NCBI GenBank assembly: GCA_034927285.1
Contig: JAYFQF010000021.1
Coordinates: 1-56,083 of the forward strand
Length of the DNA: 56,083 bases
Origin: JAYFQF01 sp034927285
GTDB lineage: Bacteria; Bacillota; Peptococcia; DRI-13; UBA5745
Direction: 5' to 3'
How positions within the stretch are numbered: the first letter of the stretch is position 1; every line of letters begins with the position of its first letter. This document shows positions 1 to 9,072 of the stretch, one piece after another. The position numbers and the translations under genes are program-made. Below the pieces are notes generated by a model, which made no database searches, had not been told where the DNA came from, and was given only the letters and a program-made list of their open reading frames with translations.

Positions 1-121
1 CGGGGCTAAGCCGGTTTGCGAGGTACTGCCCAAGGACATGAAAAAGCCGGTCAGCATCGCCATTGAAGAGATCGTGGAAGGAAAGCTGGAGATCGACGAG
101 CCTAAGTGCGGAATAAAATAA
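1..121 (+). CDS. rpoZ: RNA polymerase omega subunit, C-terminal fragment
   Basis: The open frame enters from the left edge and stops at 119-121. The 39 visible residues contain KKPVSIAIEEIVEGKLEI, which matches the usual C-terminal segment of the omega subunit (KPVSIALEEI..GK). Omega helps assemble and stabilise RNA polymerase by holding beta-prime. The following coaBC gene supports the call, because gmk-rpoZ-coaBC is a common Firmicutes order. Only the tail is visible, so start and length cannot be judged. Confidence 0.88.
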   Translation, partial: GAKPVCEVLPKDMKKPVSIAIEEIVEGKLEIDEPKCGIK

Positions 122-156
122 CAGGGCGGTTGGATTTGGCAGAGAGGCGGAGATTT

Positions 157-1359
157 ATGCTTTCCGGCAAAAAAATTCTGTTGGGAATCAGCGGCAGCAT
201 CGCTGCGTATAAGGCCTGTGACCTGGCCAGTCAGCTGGTAAAGGCCAAAGCGGAGGTCCAGGTAATCATGACCGACGGCGCCTGCCAATTTGTCACGCCC
301 CTGACCTTGCAGACTCTTACCGGGCGTCCGGTGATGCGGGGCCTTTTCGACGAGGTAAAGCAATGGAAGGTGGATCATATCGGGGCGGCTGGGTGGTGCG
401 ACGTATTTTTGGTAGCGCCGGCCACAGCCAATGTGGTGGCCAAGTTCGCCTGCGGTATCGCCGACGATCTGCTTTCCGCCACCTGGTTAGCCTGCCAAAA
501 GCCTAAAGTGATTGCGCCGGCCATGAATACGGCGATGTATGAAAGTCCGGTGACCCAGGAAAACCTGGCCAGGCTAGCCAACCTGGGGGTGGCTTTTGTC
601 CAGCCGGAGGCGGGACTTCTGGCCTGCGGCGACGTGGGCAGGGGCAGGCTGGCGGATAGCGCCCTGATTCTGGATTGGACGGAATACGCTCTGGAACAGG
701 AGAAACCTTTGGCCGGCCGCAGGGTGCTGGTCAGCGCCGGTCCTACTCAGGAAGCCATCGATCCGGTACGCTGCCTGACCAATCATTCCAGCGGCCGGAT
801 GGGATATGCCGTGGCCCGGGCGGCCTGGCTTGCGGGAGCGCAGGTGACGCTGGTCAGCGGACCCGTCCATCTGGCGCCTTTGCCTTATTGCCGGATGGTG
901 ACGGTAAAGTCTGCGGCGGAAATGGCCCAAGCCGTTAAGGAAGCGGCCCCTGGGGCTCAGCTGATCGTAAAATCCGCGGCGGTAGCCGATTATACTCCGG
1001 TGGCGGCGTCTAGCCAAAAGATAAAAAAAAGCGGCGGCGGAGTAAACCTGGAGTTAAAACCCACGGAGGACATCCTGAAGGCCCTGGGACGGGAAAAGAA
1101 ATCCGGCCAGGTGATCGTCGGCTTCGCGGCGGAGACCCAGGATCTGCTGGCCAACGCCGTGAAAAAGCTGCGGGAAAAGAATGTGGATATGATCGCGGCA
1201 AACGACCTGACTATGGAGGGCGCCGGCTTCGGCGGCGACACCAATATCCTGACCCTGCTTTTTGCCGACGGCAGGAAGCTGGAGTTACCCAGGATGTCCA
1301 AGGACGAGGCGGCCCGGCGGATCATAGCGGAAGCGGCCCGGCTTTTATCCGGAAAATAA
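157..1359 (+). CDS. coaBC: Bifunctional phosphopantothenoylcysteine decarboxylase / phosphopantothenate-cysteine ligase
   Basis: This 400-residue protein makes 4'-phosphopantetheine for coenzyme A: CoaB joins cysteine to 4'-phosphopantothenate and CoaC decarboxylates the product. The N-terminal half is the flavoprotein CoaC, with GISGSIAAYKA, the active-site His region VDHIGAAGWCD, PAMNTAMY and the substrate-flap motif LLACGDVGRGRL. From about residue 186 the CoaB ligase follows, with SAGPTQEAIDPVR, NHSSGRMG and the lysine-rich SQKIKKSGG. I chose ATG 157, preceded by a purine-rich GGCGGAGA. An in-frame GTG at 106 would add 17 unconserved residues and overlap rpoZ. Length is normal for a fused Dfp protein. 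Confidence 0.95.
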   Translation: MLSGKKILLGISGSIAAYKACDLASQLVKAKAEVQVIMTDGACQFVTPLTLQTLTGRPVMRGLFDEVKQWKVDHIGAAGWCDVFLVAPATANVVAKFACGIADDLLSATWLACQKPKVIAPAMNTAMYESPVTQENLARLANLGVAFVQPEAGLLACGDVGRGRLADSALILDWTEYALEQEKPLAGRRVLVSAGPTQEAIDPVRCLTNHSSGRMGYAVARAAWLAGAQVTLVSGPVHLAPLPYCRMVTVKSAAEMAQAVKEAAPGAQLIVKSAAVADYTPVAASSQKIKKSGGGVNLELKPTEDILKALGREKKSGQVIVGFAAETQDLLANAVKKLREKNVDMIAANDLTMEGAGFGGDTNILTLLFADGRKLELPRMSKDEAARRIIAEAARLLSGK

Positions 1360-1661
1360 GGGAGTCCGCGGCAAAATCAGGGAGCGGTTTCCGGTGAAGG
1401 GCGGCGGCAGGTTTCAGGTCGAAGAACAGGCGGGCTGTCCTGAGGAAGTAAGACGGCCGTTGACCGAAGAATAAGACAGCGCTGCTTAAGGAATAAGGCA
1501 AAATAAGGCGGCCGGCTGACGGCCGGCGGAAGAATAAAATAACCGGCGGGCTTCCGGCCTTTGCCGGATATTATAGAAAACGAAGCAACTTACCCGGGCA
1601 TAAAACCACAGGCCCCTTTTTAAGGAGCCGCGGGCCCGGGAATAAACATCAAGGAGGATTA
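1360..1661 (+). other. coaBC-metK spacer with GC-rich hairpins, no recognised riboswitch
   Basis: This 302-base spacer has no convincing gene. It contains a perfect 6-bp hairpin (1511-1516 with 1522-1527, loop TGACG). It also has a perfect 7-bp inverted repeat, CCCGGGC at 1593-1599 with GCCCGGG at 1634-1640, which ends just before the metK ribosome binding site AAGGAGG (1651-1657). I looked for SAM-I conserved blocks because metK follows and found none. The second repeat could affect metK translation, but that is inference. Confidence 0.4.
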
Positions 1662-2846
1662 ATGATGGTAAAAAAATTATTCACCTCTGAATCCGTCACC
1701 GAGGGGCATCCCGATAAGCTGGCGGATCAGATTTCCGACGCTGTACTGGACGCCCTTCTGGCTAAGGACCCCTATGCCCGGGTGGCCTGCGAAACCTCGC
1801 TGACCACCGGCCTGGCTCTGGTGATGGGAGAGATCAGTACCAGCTGCTATGTGGATATTCCCAAAATCGTCAGGGAGACGGTTATTGATATTGGCTACGA
1901 CCGGGCCGAATACGGTTTTGACGGACATACCTGCGCCGTGATCACCGCCATTGACGAGCAGTCGCCGGATATTTCCATGGGAGTAAACGAGGCCTGGGAA
2001 AAGCGGGCCGGACAGATCCGGGAAGAAGAACTGGGCGCCGGCGACCAGGGCATGATGTTTGGCTATGCCACCAACGAAACTCAGGAATATATGCCTCTCA
2101 CCATCAGCCTGGCCCATACGCTCTGCCGGCGGCTGGCGGAGGTGCGCCACAGCAAGGAGCTGCCTTTCCTGAAACCCGACGGCAAGGCTCAGGTCACCGT
2201 GGAGTACGAGGATGGCCGTCCGGTACGCATAGACACGGTGATCGTATCCGCCCAGCATGACGACCAGGTGACCATGGATGACCTGCGCCGGGCCATCATC
2301 GGGAAGGTGATCCAGCCTTCCCTGCCGGCGGAGCTTTTGGATGAAAAAACCCGCTTCTTTGTCAATCCCACCGGCCGTTTTGTCATCGGCGGTCCCCAAG
2401 GAGATTCCGGGCTTACCGGCCGGAAGATCATCGTCGACACCTATGGCGGCATGGCCCGCCATGGCGGCGGCTGCTTCTCCGGAAAGGATCCGACAAAGGT
2501 TGACCGTTCCGCCGCTTACGCCGCCCGGCATGCCGCAAAAAATATCGTGGCTGCCGGACTGGCGGATAAATGCGAGCTGCAATTGGCTTACGCCATCGGC
2601 GTAGCCCAGCCGGTCAGCATTATGGTGGATACCTTCGGCACGGCGAAAGCCGCTGAGGAAAAGATTTCCCAGGCGCTGACGGAGCTGTTCGATTTCACTC
2701 CTTCCGGCATCATCCGAAGGCTGGATCTGCGGCGGCCTATCTATAAGCAAACCGCGGCCTACGGCCATTTCGGCCGTAAGGATCTGGACCTGCCCTGGGA
2801 AAAGCTGGACCGGGTGGAGGACCTGAAACGCTTCTTTAACTTATAA
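1662..2846 (+). CDS. metK: S-adenosylmethionine synthetase
   Basis: The enzyme makes S-adenosylmethionine from ATP and methionine in the cytoplasm. The 394-residue length is typical. Diagnostic segments are SVTEGHPDKLADQISDA near the N-terminus, GAGDQGMMFGYA, GGPQGDSGLTGRKIIVDTYG, and GKDPTKVDRSAAYAARHAAK. The P-loop-like signature reads GGGCFSGKD, with Cys where many homologues have Ala. A strong AAGGAGG lies 5 nt before ATG 1662; a second ATG at 1665 is possible. metK between coaBC and priA is a known clostridial arrangement. A structured spacer with a possible terminator follows. Confidence 0.97.
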   Translation: MMVKKLFTSESVTEGHPDKLADQISDAVLDALLAKDPYARVACETSLTTGLALVMGEISTSCYVDIPKIVRETVIDIGYDRAEYGFDGHTCAVITAIDEQSPDISMGVNEAWEKRAGQIREEELGAGDQGMMFGYATNETQEYMPLTISLAHTLCRRLAEVRHSKELPFLKPDGKAQVTVEYEDGRPVRIDTVIVSAQHDDQVTMDDLRRAIIGKVIQPSLPAELLDEKTRFFVNPTGRFVIGGPQGDSGLTGRKIIVDTYGGMARHGGGCFSGKDPTKVDRSAAYAARHAAKNIVAAGLADKCELQLAYAIGVAQPVSIMVDTFGTAKAAEEKISQALTELFDFTPSGIIRRLDLRRPIYKQTAAYGHFGRKDLDLPWEKLDRVEDLKRFFNL

Positions 2847-2851
2847 TAATG

Positions 2852-2903
2852 GAAAGGGGGTGTCTCAGATGGTGAGAGAAAAACCAGCGAGCCGCCCCCT
2901 TTC
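2852..2903 (+). terminator. Stem-loop between metK and priA (terminator or attenuator)
   Basis: GAAAGGGGG (2852-2860) pairs perfectly with CCCCCTTTC (2895-2903). The 34-nt loop contains its own small hairpin, TCTCA (2863-2867) with TGAGA (2873-2877). TTTAT follows the stem, so this could end or attenuate metK transcription. The large loop and short U-run make it less certain than the other terminators in this window. Confidence 0.5.
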
Positions 2904-2962
2904 TTTATCTGAAGCAGGAACTTTTATCCGGGAAGGGCTTTCCCGGGGGACGGAGGTGGGCC

Positions 2963-5347
2963 ATGTTTGCACTTGTCCTCATTGTAAATACCAATGGGGC
3001 TAAAGATTTGATTCTCAGCTACGCTGTCCCGGAAGGCCAGACCTGCCTTCCCGGCATGTTGTTTTCTGTGGGGCTGCGGGGCAGGCAGGCCCAGGGTCTG
3101 GTCCTGCGGCTGACCAAAAACCGGCCCCAGGGTTTTCAGGTCCAGCCTTTGGGAGAGGCTTTGCAGCCGCAGCAGGTGGTAACCCGCCGGAATCTGGCCC
3201 TGATGCGCTGGCTGGCCCGTTACTATGTCTGTCCCCTGAACCGGGCGGCGGCTTTGTTTTTGCCGCCGCCGGTAAGGCTCAGGCAGGAGGAACGGTATTT
3301 TGTGCCGGCCCGGGAAGGCGGGGCAAAGGAGGCAGGGCTCCCGGGGAAAAAAGGCCGGCAGCCAAAGTCCCGGGAGGATACGCCCCCAGAAGGCGGATCC
3401 CCGGAAAAAGGCCCGGCCCGGGGAGCGGCTGGAGAACCGGCGGAGGGACCGGTAACGCCGGCAGGAGAACAAATGCTCTTTATGGATCCGGTTTGGCAGG
3501 AGCTTTGGCAGGCCCTGGAAAAAGCCGGGGCTAAAGGCATGAGCCGGGAACGGCTGCGGAGCCGTTTTGGCCGGGAGGCTGCGGAGCAGGCTGAGCGCTG
3601 GTGGAGTCAGGGGCTTTTGCGAAAAGAAGAAAGCTACCGGCAGGGAAGGCGGATCCCCCGGAAGGACCCGCTGAAAGATCCCTTGCAGGGAGCGTTAAGC
3701 CTGGAACTGGAGCCGGATCAGGCCCGGGCCCTGGAACGAATCAGAACGGACGTTCTAAACCGGCGGCCGGGCCGGCACCTTTTATTCGGCGTCACCGGCA
3801 GCGGAAAGACGGAGGTCTATCTGCAGGCGGCCAAGGCCGCGGCGGCGGCCGGCAGGCAGACCATCTGCCTGGTGCCGGAAATCAGTCTGGTGCCCCAGCT
3901 GACGGCTAAGGCCCTGCAGTGGTTTGAGGGTCAGGTGGCGGTGCTGCACAGCAATCTCACCGCCAGCCAGCGCTATGAGGAATGGCGGCGTATCCGGGAG
4001 GGCCGGGTGAAAATGATTATCGGGCCCCGCTCGGCCCTTTTTGCTCCGGTTTCTGATCTGGGGCTGATCATCATCGACGAAGAGCACGAAAATACATACA
4101 AGCAAAGCGAGCCGGACCCCCGATACGACGCCCGGAAGGCGGCGGAAATCCTGGGCCGGCTCTGGCGGGCCCCTTTGGTACGGGGATCCGCCACCCCGGA
4201 TCTGGAAAGCTATTATCGGGCCCAGGCCGGCGGGCTGACCCTGTCCAGGCTGGAAGGAAGGGTCCAGGGCCGGCCTTTGCCCCGGATAAACTGGATCGAT
4301 ATGAATAAGGAAATGCGGGAGGGACATAATCAGCCGGTAAGCCGGCGGCTTTTGGCGGAAATAGCAGCCATGAAGGAACGGGGGGAGCAGGGCGTGCTGC
4401 TGATGAACCGCCGGGGCTTCCACACTTATGTGCTCTGCCGGGACTGCGGCCACACCCTGGAATGCCCTCATTGCAGCATCGCTTTAACCTGCCACCGCAG
4501 CGGCAAAGGCGGCCAGGAAAGGGAAGTGGTCTGCCATTATTGCGGCTACCGCCGGCCCCTGCCGCCGGCCTGTCCCCACTGCGGCAGCCGGGCCCTGCAG
4601 TACATGGGCACCGGTACCCAGCGGGTGGAAGATTACCTGGCCCGGACCTTGCCGGAGCTGCGGATCCTCAGGCTGGACCTGGACAGTACGGCAAAGGCCG
4701 GCAGCCATACGGAAATCCTCAAGGCTTTTCAATCGGGAGCCGCGGATCTTTTGCTGGGCACCCAGATGGTGTCCAAGGGCTTTGATTTTCCCAAAGTGAC
4801 CCTGGCGGCGGTGCTGCATATCGACGGTGTGCTGAATCTGCCGGATTATCAAAGCGGCGAGAAAGCCTTTCAGCTGATTGTGCAGACCGCAGGCCGGGCC
4901 GGCCGGGGCCAGAGACCGGGACAGGTGTATATCCAGACCTTTTTCCCGGACAATCCCCTTTTAATGCGGGCGGAGCATTATGACTACGAAGGGTTTTACC
5001 GCCAGGAAATCCTGATCAGGCAGGCTCTTGGTTATCCGCCTTTCAACAAGGCGGCCAGGATTTTGGTTTCCAGTCCCGACGAGGCGGCTGCCCAGGCCCG
5101 GATGGAAGAGATCCTTTCTTACTGCCGGCAGCGGCTTGACGCCCGGGAGCTGGCGGCCATCCATTGGCTGGGACCTTCGAAAGCCCCCATCGAGCGGATC
5201 AAAAACCGCTGGCGCTGCCATACTATATTATTGGCTCCCAGGGCGGAGCCGCTCCGGCGCTGCCTGGCCCTGGCCCGGGAATCCTATCTGGCCGGCGGCG
5301 AAGAGCCCCGGGTGATCCTGGATATGGAACCGAAAAGCTTTTTATAA
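2963..5347 (+). CDS. priA: Primosomal protein N', replication restart helicase
   Basis: PriA recognises stalled forks and reloads the replicative helicase. The 794-residue protein shows the N-terminal 3'-end-binding region (MFALVLIVNT...), Walker A GVTGSGKTEVY, the DEEH box in IIIDEEHENTYKQ, and two pairs of zinc-binding Cys clusters (CRDCGHTLECPHC and CHYCGYRR..CPHC). These are followed by GTGTQRVEDYL and the helicase motif QTAGRAGRG. The start is supported by GGAGGTGG about 6 nt upstream. Residues about 115-170 form a Lys/Glu/Gly/Pro-rich low-complexity insertion between the N-terminal domain and the winged-helix region. It reads through in frame, so it is probably a disordered linker. Confidence 0.95.
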   Translation: MFALVLIVNTNGAKDLILSYAVPEGQTCLPGMLFSVGLRGRQAQGLVLRLTKNRPQGFQVQPLGEALQPQQVVTRRNLALMRWLARYYVCPLNRAAALFLPPPVRLRQEERYFVPAREGGAKEAGLPGKKGRQPKSREDTPPEGGSPEKGPARGAAGEPAEGPVTPAGEQMLFMDPVWQELWQALEKAGAKGMSRERLRSRFGREAAEQAERWWSQGLLRKEESYRQGRRIPRKDPLKDPLQGALSLELEPDQARALERIRTDVLNRRPGRHLLFGVTGSGKTEVYLQAAKAAAAAGRQTICLVPEISLVPQLTAKALQWFEGQVAVLHSNLTASQRYEEWRRIREGRVKMIIGPRSALFAPVSDLGLIIIDEEHENTYKQSEPDPRYDARKAAEILGRLWRAPLVRGSATPDLESYYRAQAGGLTLSRLEGRVQGRPLPRINWIDMNKEMREGHNQPVSRRLLAEIAAMKERGEQGVLLMNRRGFHTYVLCRDCGHTLECPHCSIALTCHRSGKGGQEREVVCHYCGYRRPLPPACPHCGSRALQYMGTGTQRVEDYLARTLPELRILRLDLDSTAKAGSHTEILKAFQSGAADLLLGTQMVSKGFDFPKVTLAAVLHIDGVLNLPDYQSGEKAFQLIVQTAGRAGRGQRPGQVYIQTFFPDNPLLMRAEHYDYEGFYRQEILIRQALGYPPFNKAARILVSSPDEAAAQARMEEILSYCRQRLDARELAAIHWLGPSKAPIERIKNRWRCHTILLAPRAEPLRRCLALARESYLAGGEEPRVILDMEPKSFL

Positions 5348-5424
5348 TCCGCCCTCCATTTCTTAAAATTTGCTTAAAATTTCAGGCTAAAGCCGGAGAA
5401 GCTGCGGGGAAAGGCCCGAAAACA

Positions 5425-5453
5425 TTGCTTTTCCGCAGAAGAAATAGTAAAAT
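5425..5453 (+). promoter_or_regulatory. Candidate sigma-A promoter for def-fmt
   Basis: TTGCTT (5425-5430) and TAAAAT (5448-5453) are separated by 17 nt, about 70 nt upstream of def, inside the 177-base priA-def spacer. The -10 matches 5 of 6 and the -35 matches 3 of 6. The call rests on motif and position only. Confidence 0.4.
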
Positions 5454-5524
5454 TATTTATTATGGTTGAGATCTTCAGCTTAAGAAATAATACCGGAAGG
5501 TAAGAACGGAAAGAGAAGAGAGGG

Positions 5525-5986
5525 ATGGATTTGGCTGTTTACCAGATCATAAAAGAAGGAGATCCGGTATTGAGGGAGAAAGCGAAGCCGATTAAAACGG
5601 TCAACGCCGCCGCCTTGCGTCTTTTGGATAATCTGCGGGACACCTTGTTCGAGACGGAAACCGGCGTGGGCCTGGCGGCTCCGCAGATCGGCGTTTCCAA
5701 GCAGGCCGTCGTCATTGCCACCGAGGATGATTACCTGGAGATGATCAATCCCCAGATCATCGAAAAAGAAGGCAGCGAGGAGGGCTGGGAGGGCTGCCTC
5801 AGCGTTCCCGGCGTGGAAGGGCTGGTTCCCCGGGCCACCAAGCTGGTAGTCCGGTATTATGACCGGGAGGGCAGGCTCTGTGAAGCCAAGGCTCAGGATT
5901 TCCTGGCCCGGGTCATTCAGCACGAAGTGGATCACCTGTCGGGGGTTTTGTTTACCGACCGGGCGGAACAGATCAATAAGGATTAA
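5525..5986 (+). CDS. def: Peptide deformylase
   Basis: Peptide deformylase removes the N-formyl group from nascent proteins. The 153-residue protein has all three metal and active-site motifs in order: GVGLAAPQIG, EGCLSVPG (metal-binding Cys) and QHEVDHLSG (HExxH-type, with two His ligands and the catalytic Glu). The start ATG follows a purine-rich AGAGAAGAGAGGG. The gene is 9 nt upstream of fmt, the usual pairing, since formylation and deformylation are opposite steps of one cycle. Size is normal and nothing is missing. Confidence 0.97.
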   Translation: MDLAVYQIIKEGDPVLREKAKPIKTVNAAALRLLDNLRDTLFETETGVGLAAPQIGVSKQAVVIATEDDYLEMINPQIIEKEGSEEGWEGCLSVPGVEGLVPRATKLVVRYYDREGRLCEAKAQDFLARVIQHEVDHLSGVLFTDRAEQINKD

Positions 5987-5995
5987 GGAGAAGCC

Positions 5996-6955
5996 ATGCG
6001 AGTCGTGTTTATGGGCACGCCGGAGTTTGCGGCCAAGGCTCTGGAGGCCCTTGTTGAGGCGGGCTATGAGCTCCCTTTGGTAGTGACCCAGCCTGACCGG
6101 CGGGCCGGCCGGGGAAATAAGCTGGCTTTTTCCGACGTGAAGGCAAAAGCCCTGCAGCTGGGTCTGGAAGTCTATCAGCCGGACCGGATCCGGGCGCCGG
6201 AGGTCCTTGAGCGCCTGAGGGAAGCTGCGCCGGAGGCCATCGTGGTTGCCGCCTACGGCAGGATTTTGCCTCCGGAGATCCTGGAACTGCCGCCTTTGGG
6301 CTGCCTGAATATCCACGGCTCTTTACTGCCGGCTTACCGGGGTGCCGCCCCGATACAACGGGCCCTGCTGGACGGGCAGAAGGTGACCGGGGTCACCGTC
6401 ATGAAAATGGACGCCGGCATGGATACCGGCGATATGCTGCTGCAAAAGGTCTATCTGGTGCCGGAGGCCATGGACTGCGGCGGCCTGTTTGAGGCCCTGG
6501 CGGAGCTGGGGGCCCGGGCTTTGCTGGAAGCCTTGCCCGCCTGGGCCCAGGGACGTCTTGAAGCCAGGCCACAGCCGGCGGAAGGCGTAAGCTATGCTCC
6601 CAAGCTGGGCCGGGAAGAGGAGCGTATCGACTGGAAAGAAACGGCGGAAAAGATCCGCTGCCGCATCCGGGCCTTCAGTCCCGCCCCGGGGGCAAATACG
6701 TTATTTAACGGCAAGGAAATCAAGATATTATCGGCGGAGCGTGCCACGGAAAGGGAAGGCTCCGCCTTGGAGGCCGGCGGGGCAGGAGCTCCGGCCGGTA
6801 CGGTCCTGAGGCTGATCAAAGGAAAGGGACCGGTGGTAGCTGCCGGGGAAGGGGCGCTTTTGCTGACCCAGCTCCGGCCTCCGGGAAAAAATGCCATGAG
6901 CGGCGACGCCTATGTTAACGGTTACCGGTTAAGCCCGGGACAGCGGTTTCAGTAG
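5996..6955 (+). CDS. fmt: Methionyl-tRNA formyltransferase
   Basis: Fmt transfers a formyl group from 10-formyltetrahydrofolate to initiator Met-tRNA. The 319-residue protein begins RVVFMGTPEFAAKALEAL. It carries the signature HGSLLPAYRGAAPIQRALL with the catalytic Asn/His/Asp environment, then MDAGMDTGDML and the C-terminal tRNA-binding domain (NGKEIKIL through LRPPGKNAMSGDAYVNGY). AAGGAG lies 5 nt before the ATG. A Gly/Ala-rich stretch near residues 250-265 lengthens a loop of the C-terminal domain slightly. It is tightly linked to def. Confidence 0.96.
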   Translation: MRVVFMGTPEFAAKALEALVEAGYELPLVVTQPDRRAGRGNKLAFSDVKAKALQLGLEVYQPDRIRAPEVLERLREAAPEAIVVAAYGRILPPEILELPPLGCLNIHGSLLPAYRGAAPIQRALLDGQKVTGVTVMKMDAGMDTGDMLLQKVYLVPEAMDCGGLFEALAELGARALLEALPAWAQGRLEARPQPAEGVSYAPKLGREEERIDWKETAEKIRCRIRAFSPAPGANTLFNGKEIKILSAERATEREGSALEAGGAGAPAGTVLRLIKGKGPVVAAGEGALLLTQLRPPGKNAMSGDAYVNGYRLSPGQRFQ

Positions 6956-6982
6956 CGGCGTCCGGAAAGGAGAGACGAACTG

Positions 6983-7672
6983 ATGTTCTTTTATTGGGAT
7001 CCTACTTTTTTATTGATTCTGCCGGGCTTGCTCCTGGCATTGTACGCGCAGCAAAAAATCAACAGCGCCTATAGCACCTACTCCCGGGTCTCCTCCCAGA
7101 AAGGCGCCAGCGGCAGCCAGGCGGCCAGGGCCCTTTTGGAACGCCAGGGAATTTATGATGTGGAAGTGGTCATGGGCAAAGGACAACTGTCGGACCATTA
7201 TGACCCGCGGACAAAAAAGGTGGTGCTGTCTCCGGGGGTTTATCAAAGCGACTCGCTGGCGGCCCTGGCGGTGGCGGCCCATGAAACCGGCCATGCCATC
7301 CAGCATAACGAGGCCTATCTGCCCCTGAGCCTGCGCACCCTGATGGCCCCGGTGGTTCAGATCGCTTCCAATGTGGCGATCCCCCTGTTTATCCTGGGGC
7401 TGTTTTTCAGTTATACGCTGACTCAGGTAGGGATCTATCTTTTTGCCGCGGTAGTGCTTTTCCAATTGGTGACTCTGCCGGTGGAATTCAACGCTTCCCG
7501 GCGGGCTATGGCCGCTTTGGAAAGCCAGGGCTTTATTACCACGGAAGAATACCCCGGCGCAAAAAGCGTGCTTTCCGCCGCGGCCCTGACTTATGTGGCG
7601 GCGGTAATGACCAGTATCCTCCAGCTGATGCGCCTGCTGATTATCTCCGGCGCAGGCAGGAGAAGAGACTGA
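6983..7672 (+). CDS. Membrane zinc metallopeptidase, YugP family
   Basis: This 229-residue integral membrane protein has an N-terminal membrane segment (LLILPGLLLALYAQ), a putative cytoplasmic zinc-peptidase motif AAHETGHAIQH (HExxH) near residue 100, and further hydrophobic segments at about 120-160 and 195-220. It matches the YugP / Zn_peptidase_2 family, whose substrates are poorly known. The gene sits between fmt and rsmB, a frequent Clostridia position. Its stop shares one base with the rsmB start (TGATG), implying translational coupling. GGAAAGGAGAG upstream supports ATG 6983. Confidence 0.88.
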   Translation: MFFYWDPTFLLILPGLLLALYAQQKINSAYSTYSRVSSQKGASGSQAARALLERQGIYDVEVVMGKGQLSDHYDPRTKKVVLSPGVYQSDSLAALAVAAHETGHAIQHNEAYLPLSLRTLMAPVVQIASNVAIPLFILGLFFSYTLTQVGIYLFAAVVLFQLVTLPVEFNASRRAMAALESQGFITTEEYPGAKSVLSAAALTYVAAVMTSILQLMRLLIISGAGRRRD

Positions 7673-9072
7673 TGGAAGAGGCGGCAGGCAAAACATTGAA
7701 AAAAGCCCCCGGGGAAAAGGCGGCGCCAACGGCCCGGGAGGGGGCTTTGGAGGTCTTGGAGCAGATCGACCAGGGGGCTTACGCCAATCTGGCCCTGGAT
7801 CAATACCTGGAGGGAGCGGGCAAAGAACTGTCCAGGCTGGACAAAGGCTTTCTTACGGAGCTGGTCCAGGGAACGGTAAAATACCGCCTTTATCTGGATT
7901 GGATCATTGACAGCCTGTTGAAAAATCCGGCGCGCTTAAAACCCGGACCCCGGAACGTGCTGCGGCTGGGACTTTATCAGCTTTGTTTTTTGGACCGGGT
8001 GCCGGCCCGGGCCGCCTGCTTTGAGACCGTTAAGCTGGCAAAAAAGAAATACCATGAGGGCGTGGGTTCCCTGGTAAACGGCGTCCTGAGAAATTGGCTC
8101 AGGGATTCCTCCCAGGTGGTCTGGCCCGATGAAAAAGAAAATCCGGCGGAATATCTTTCCGTCTGTTATTCCCATCCTCTTTGGATGACTCAGCGCTGGC
8201 TTGCCCGGTACGGACTGGAGGGAGCCAGAACCTTTTGCGAATACAACAATGCCAGCCCAGAGCTTTGGCTCAGGACGAATACCCTGAAAGCCAGCCGGGA
8301 ACAGCTGATTCTGCGTCTGCGGGAGGAGGGCTGCCAGGTGGAGCCCGGAAGGTATGCCCCTGAAGCGGTGGAGCTGGTGGGAGGACCCCCTGTCCGCCGG
8401 CTGGAGGCCTTTATGGAAGGCGCGGTGACGGTTCAGGACCAAAGCTCCATGCTGGTGGCCCATGCCCTTCAGCCTCGTCCGGGACAGCAGGTGCTGGATG
8501 TCTGCGCCGCCCCCGGCGGCAAGACGACCCATATCGCTCAGCTGATGCAGGATCAGGGCTGCTTGAAAGCCTGGGACGTTCATCCCCACCGTGTGGCCCT
8601 GATCGCCGAAAACGCCCGCCGCCTGGGCATTACCTGTATTCATCCTCAGGCCCATGACGCCTTGGCTTTGCCGGAGGGTGAGGAACTGGCGGCCTTTGAC
8701 CGGGTTTTGGTGGACGCGCCCTGCTCCGGACTGGGGGTGCTGCGGCGGCGGGCCGACGCCCGTTGGCGGAAGACCCCGGAAGAAATCCGGGAAATCACCA
8801 AACTGCAGCGGCAGATTCTGCATGGAGCCCTGGACCGCCTGGCTCCCGGCGGGCGGCTGGTTTACAGCACCTGCACGGTGGAGCCGGAAGAAAACGCGAT
8901 GCTGGTAGATGAAGTGCTGGCGGAAAAAGAAAAGCAGGCGCCGGGACGTTTCCGGCCGGCCCCCCTGGGGCTGGAGGCCCTGGGTCTGCCCGCCGGCTGC
9001 CAATTGCAGTGCCTGCCTTTTTATCATGAGCTGGAAGGCTTCTTTCTGGCGGCTATCGAGAGGAGTCTGTAA
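7672..9072 (+). CDS. rsmB: 16S rRNA (cytosine-967-C5)-methyltransferase
   Basis: RsmB methylates C967 of 16S rRNA using SAM. The 466-residue protein has an N-terminal NusB-like RNA-binding domain (about 20-150: REGALEVLEQID..GAYANLALDQYL) and a C-terminal Rossmann methyltransferase. Visible motifs are VLDVCAAPGGKTTHIAQLM for SAM binding, VDAPCSGLGVLRRRADARWR with the motif IV Cys, and VYSTCTVEPEENA with the motif VI catalytic Cys. The first 20 residues are a Lys/Ala-rich tail beyond the NusB core. The gene overlaps the peptidase by one base and abuts rlmN. Confidence 0.95.
   Translation: MEEAAGKTLKKAPGEKAAPTAREGALEVLEQIDQGAYANLALDQYLEGAGKELSRLDKGFLTELVQGTVKYRLYLDWIIDSLLKNPARLKPGPRNVLRLGLYQLCFLDRVPARAACFETVKLAKKKYHEGVGSLVNGVLRNWLRDSSQVVWPDEKENPAEYLSVCYSHPLWMTQRWLARYGLEGARTFCEYNNASPELWLRTNTLKASREQLILRLREEGCQVEPGRYAPEAVELVGGPPVRRLEAFMEGAVTVQDQSSMLVAHALQPRPGQQVLDVCAAPGGKTTHIAQLMQDQGCLKAWDVHPHRVALIAENARRLGITCIHPQAHDALALPEGEELAAFDRVLVDAPCSGLGVLRRRADARWRKTPEEIREITKLQRQILHGALDRLAPGGRLVYSTCTVEPEENAMLVDEVLAEKEKQAPGRFRPAPLGLEALGLPAGCQLQCLPFYHELEGFFLAAIERSL

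Noticed and set aside
1360..1661. SAM riboswitch upstream of metK
   Set aside because: The conserved SAM-I blocks were looked for and not found; the GC-rich hairpins present do not form the expected four-way junction by eye.
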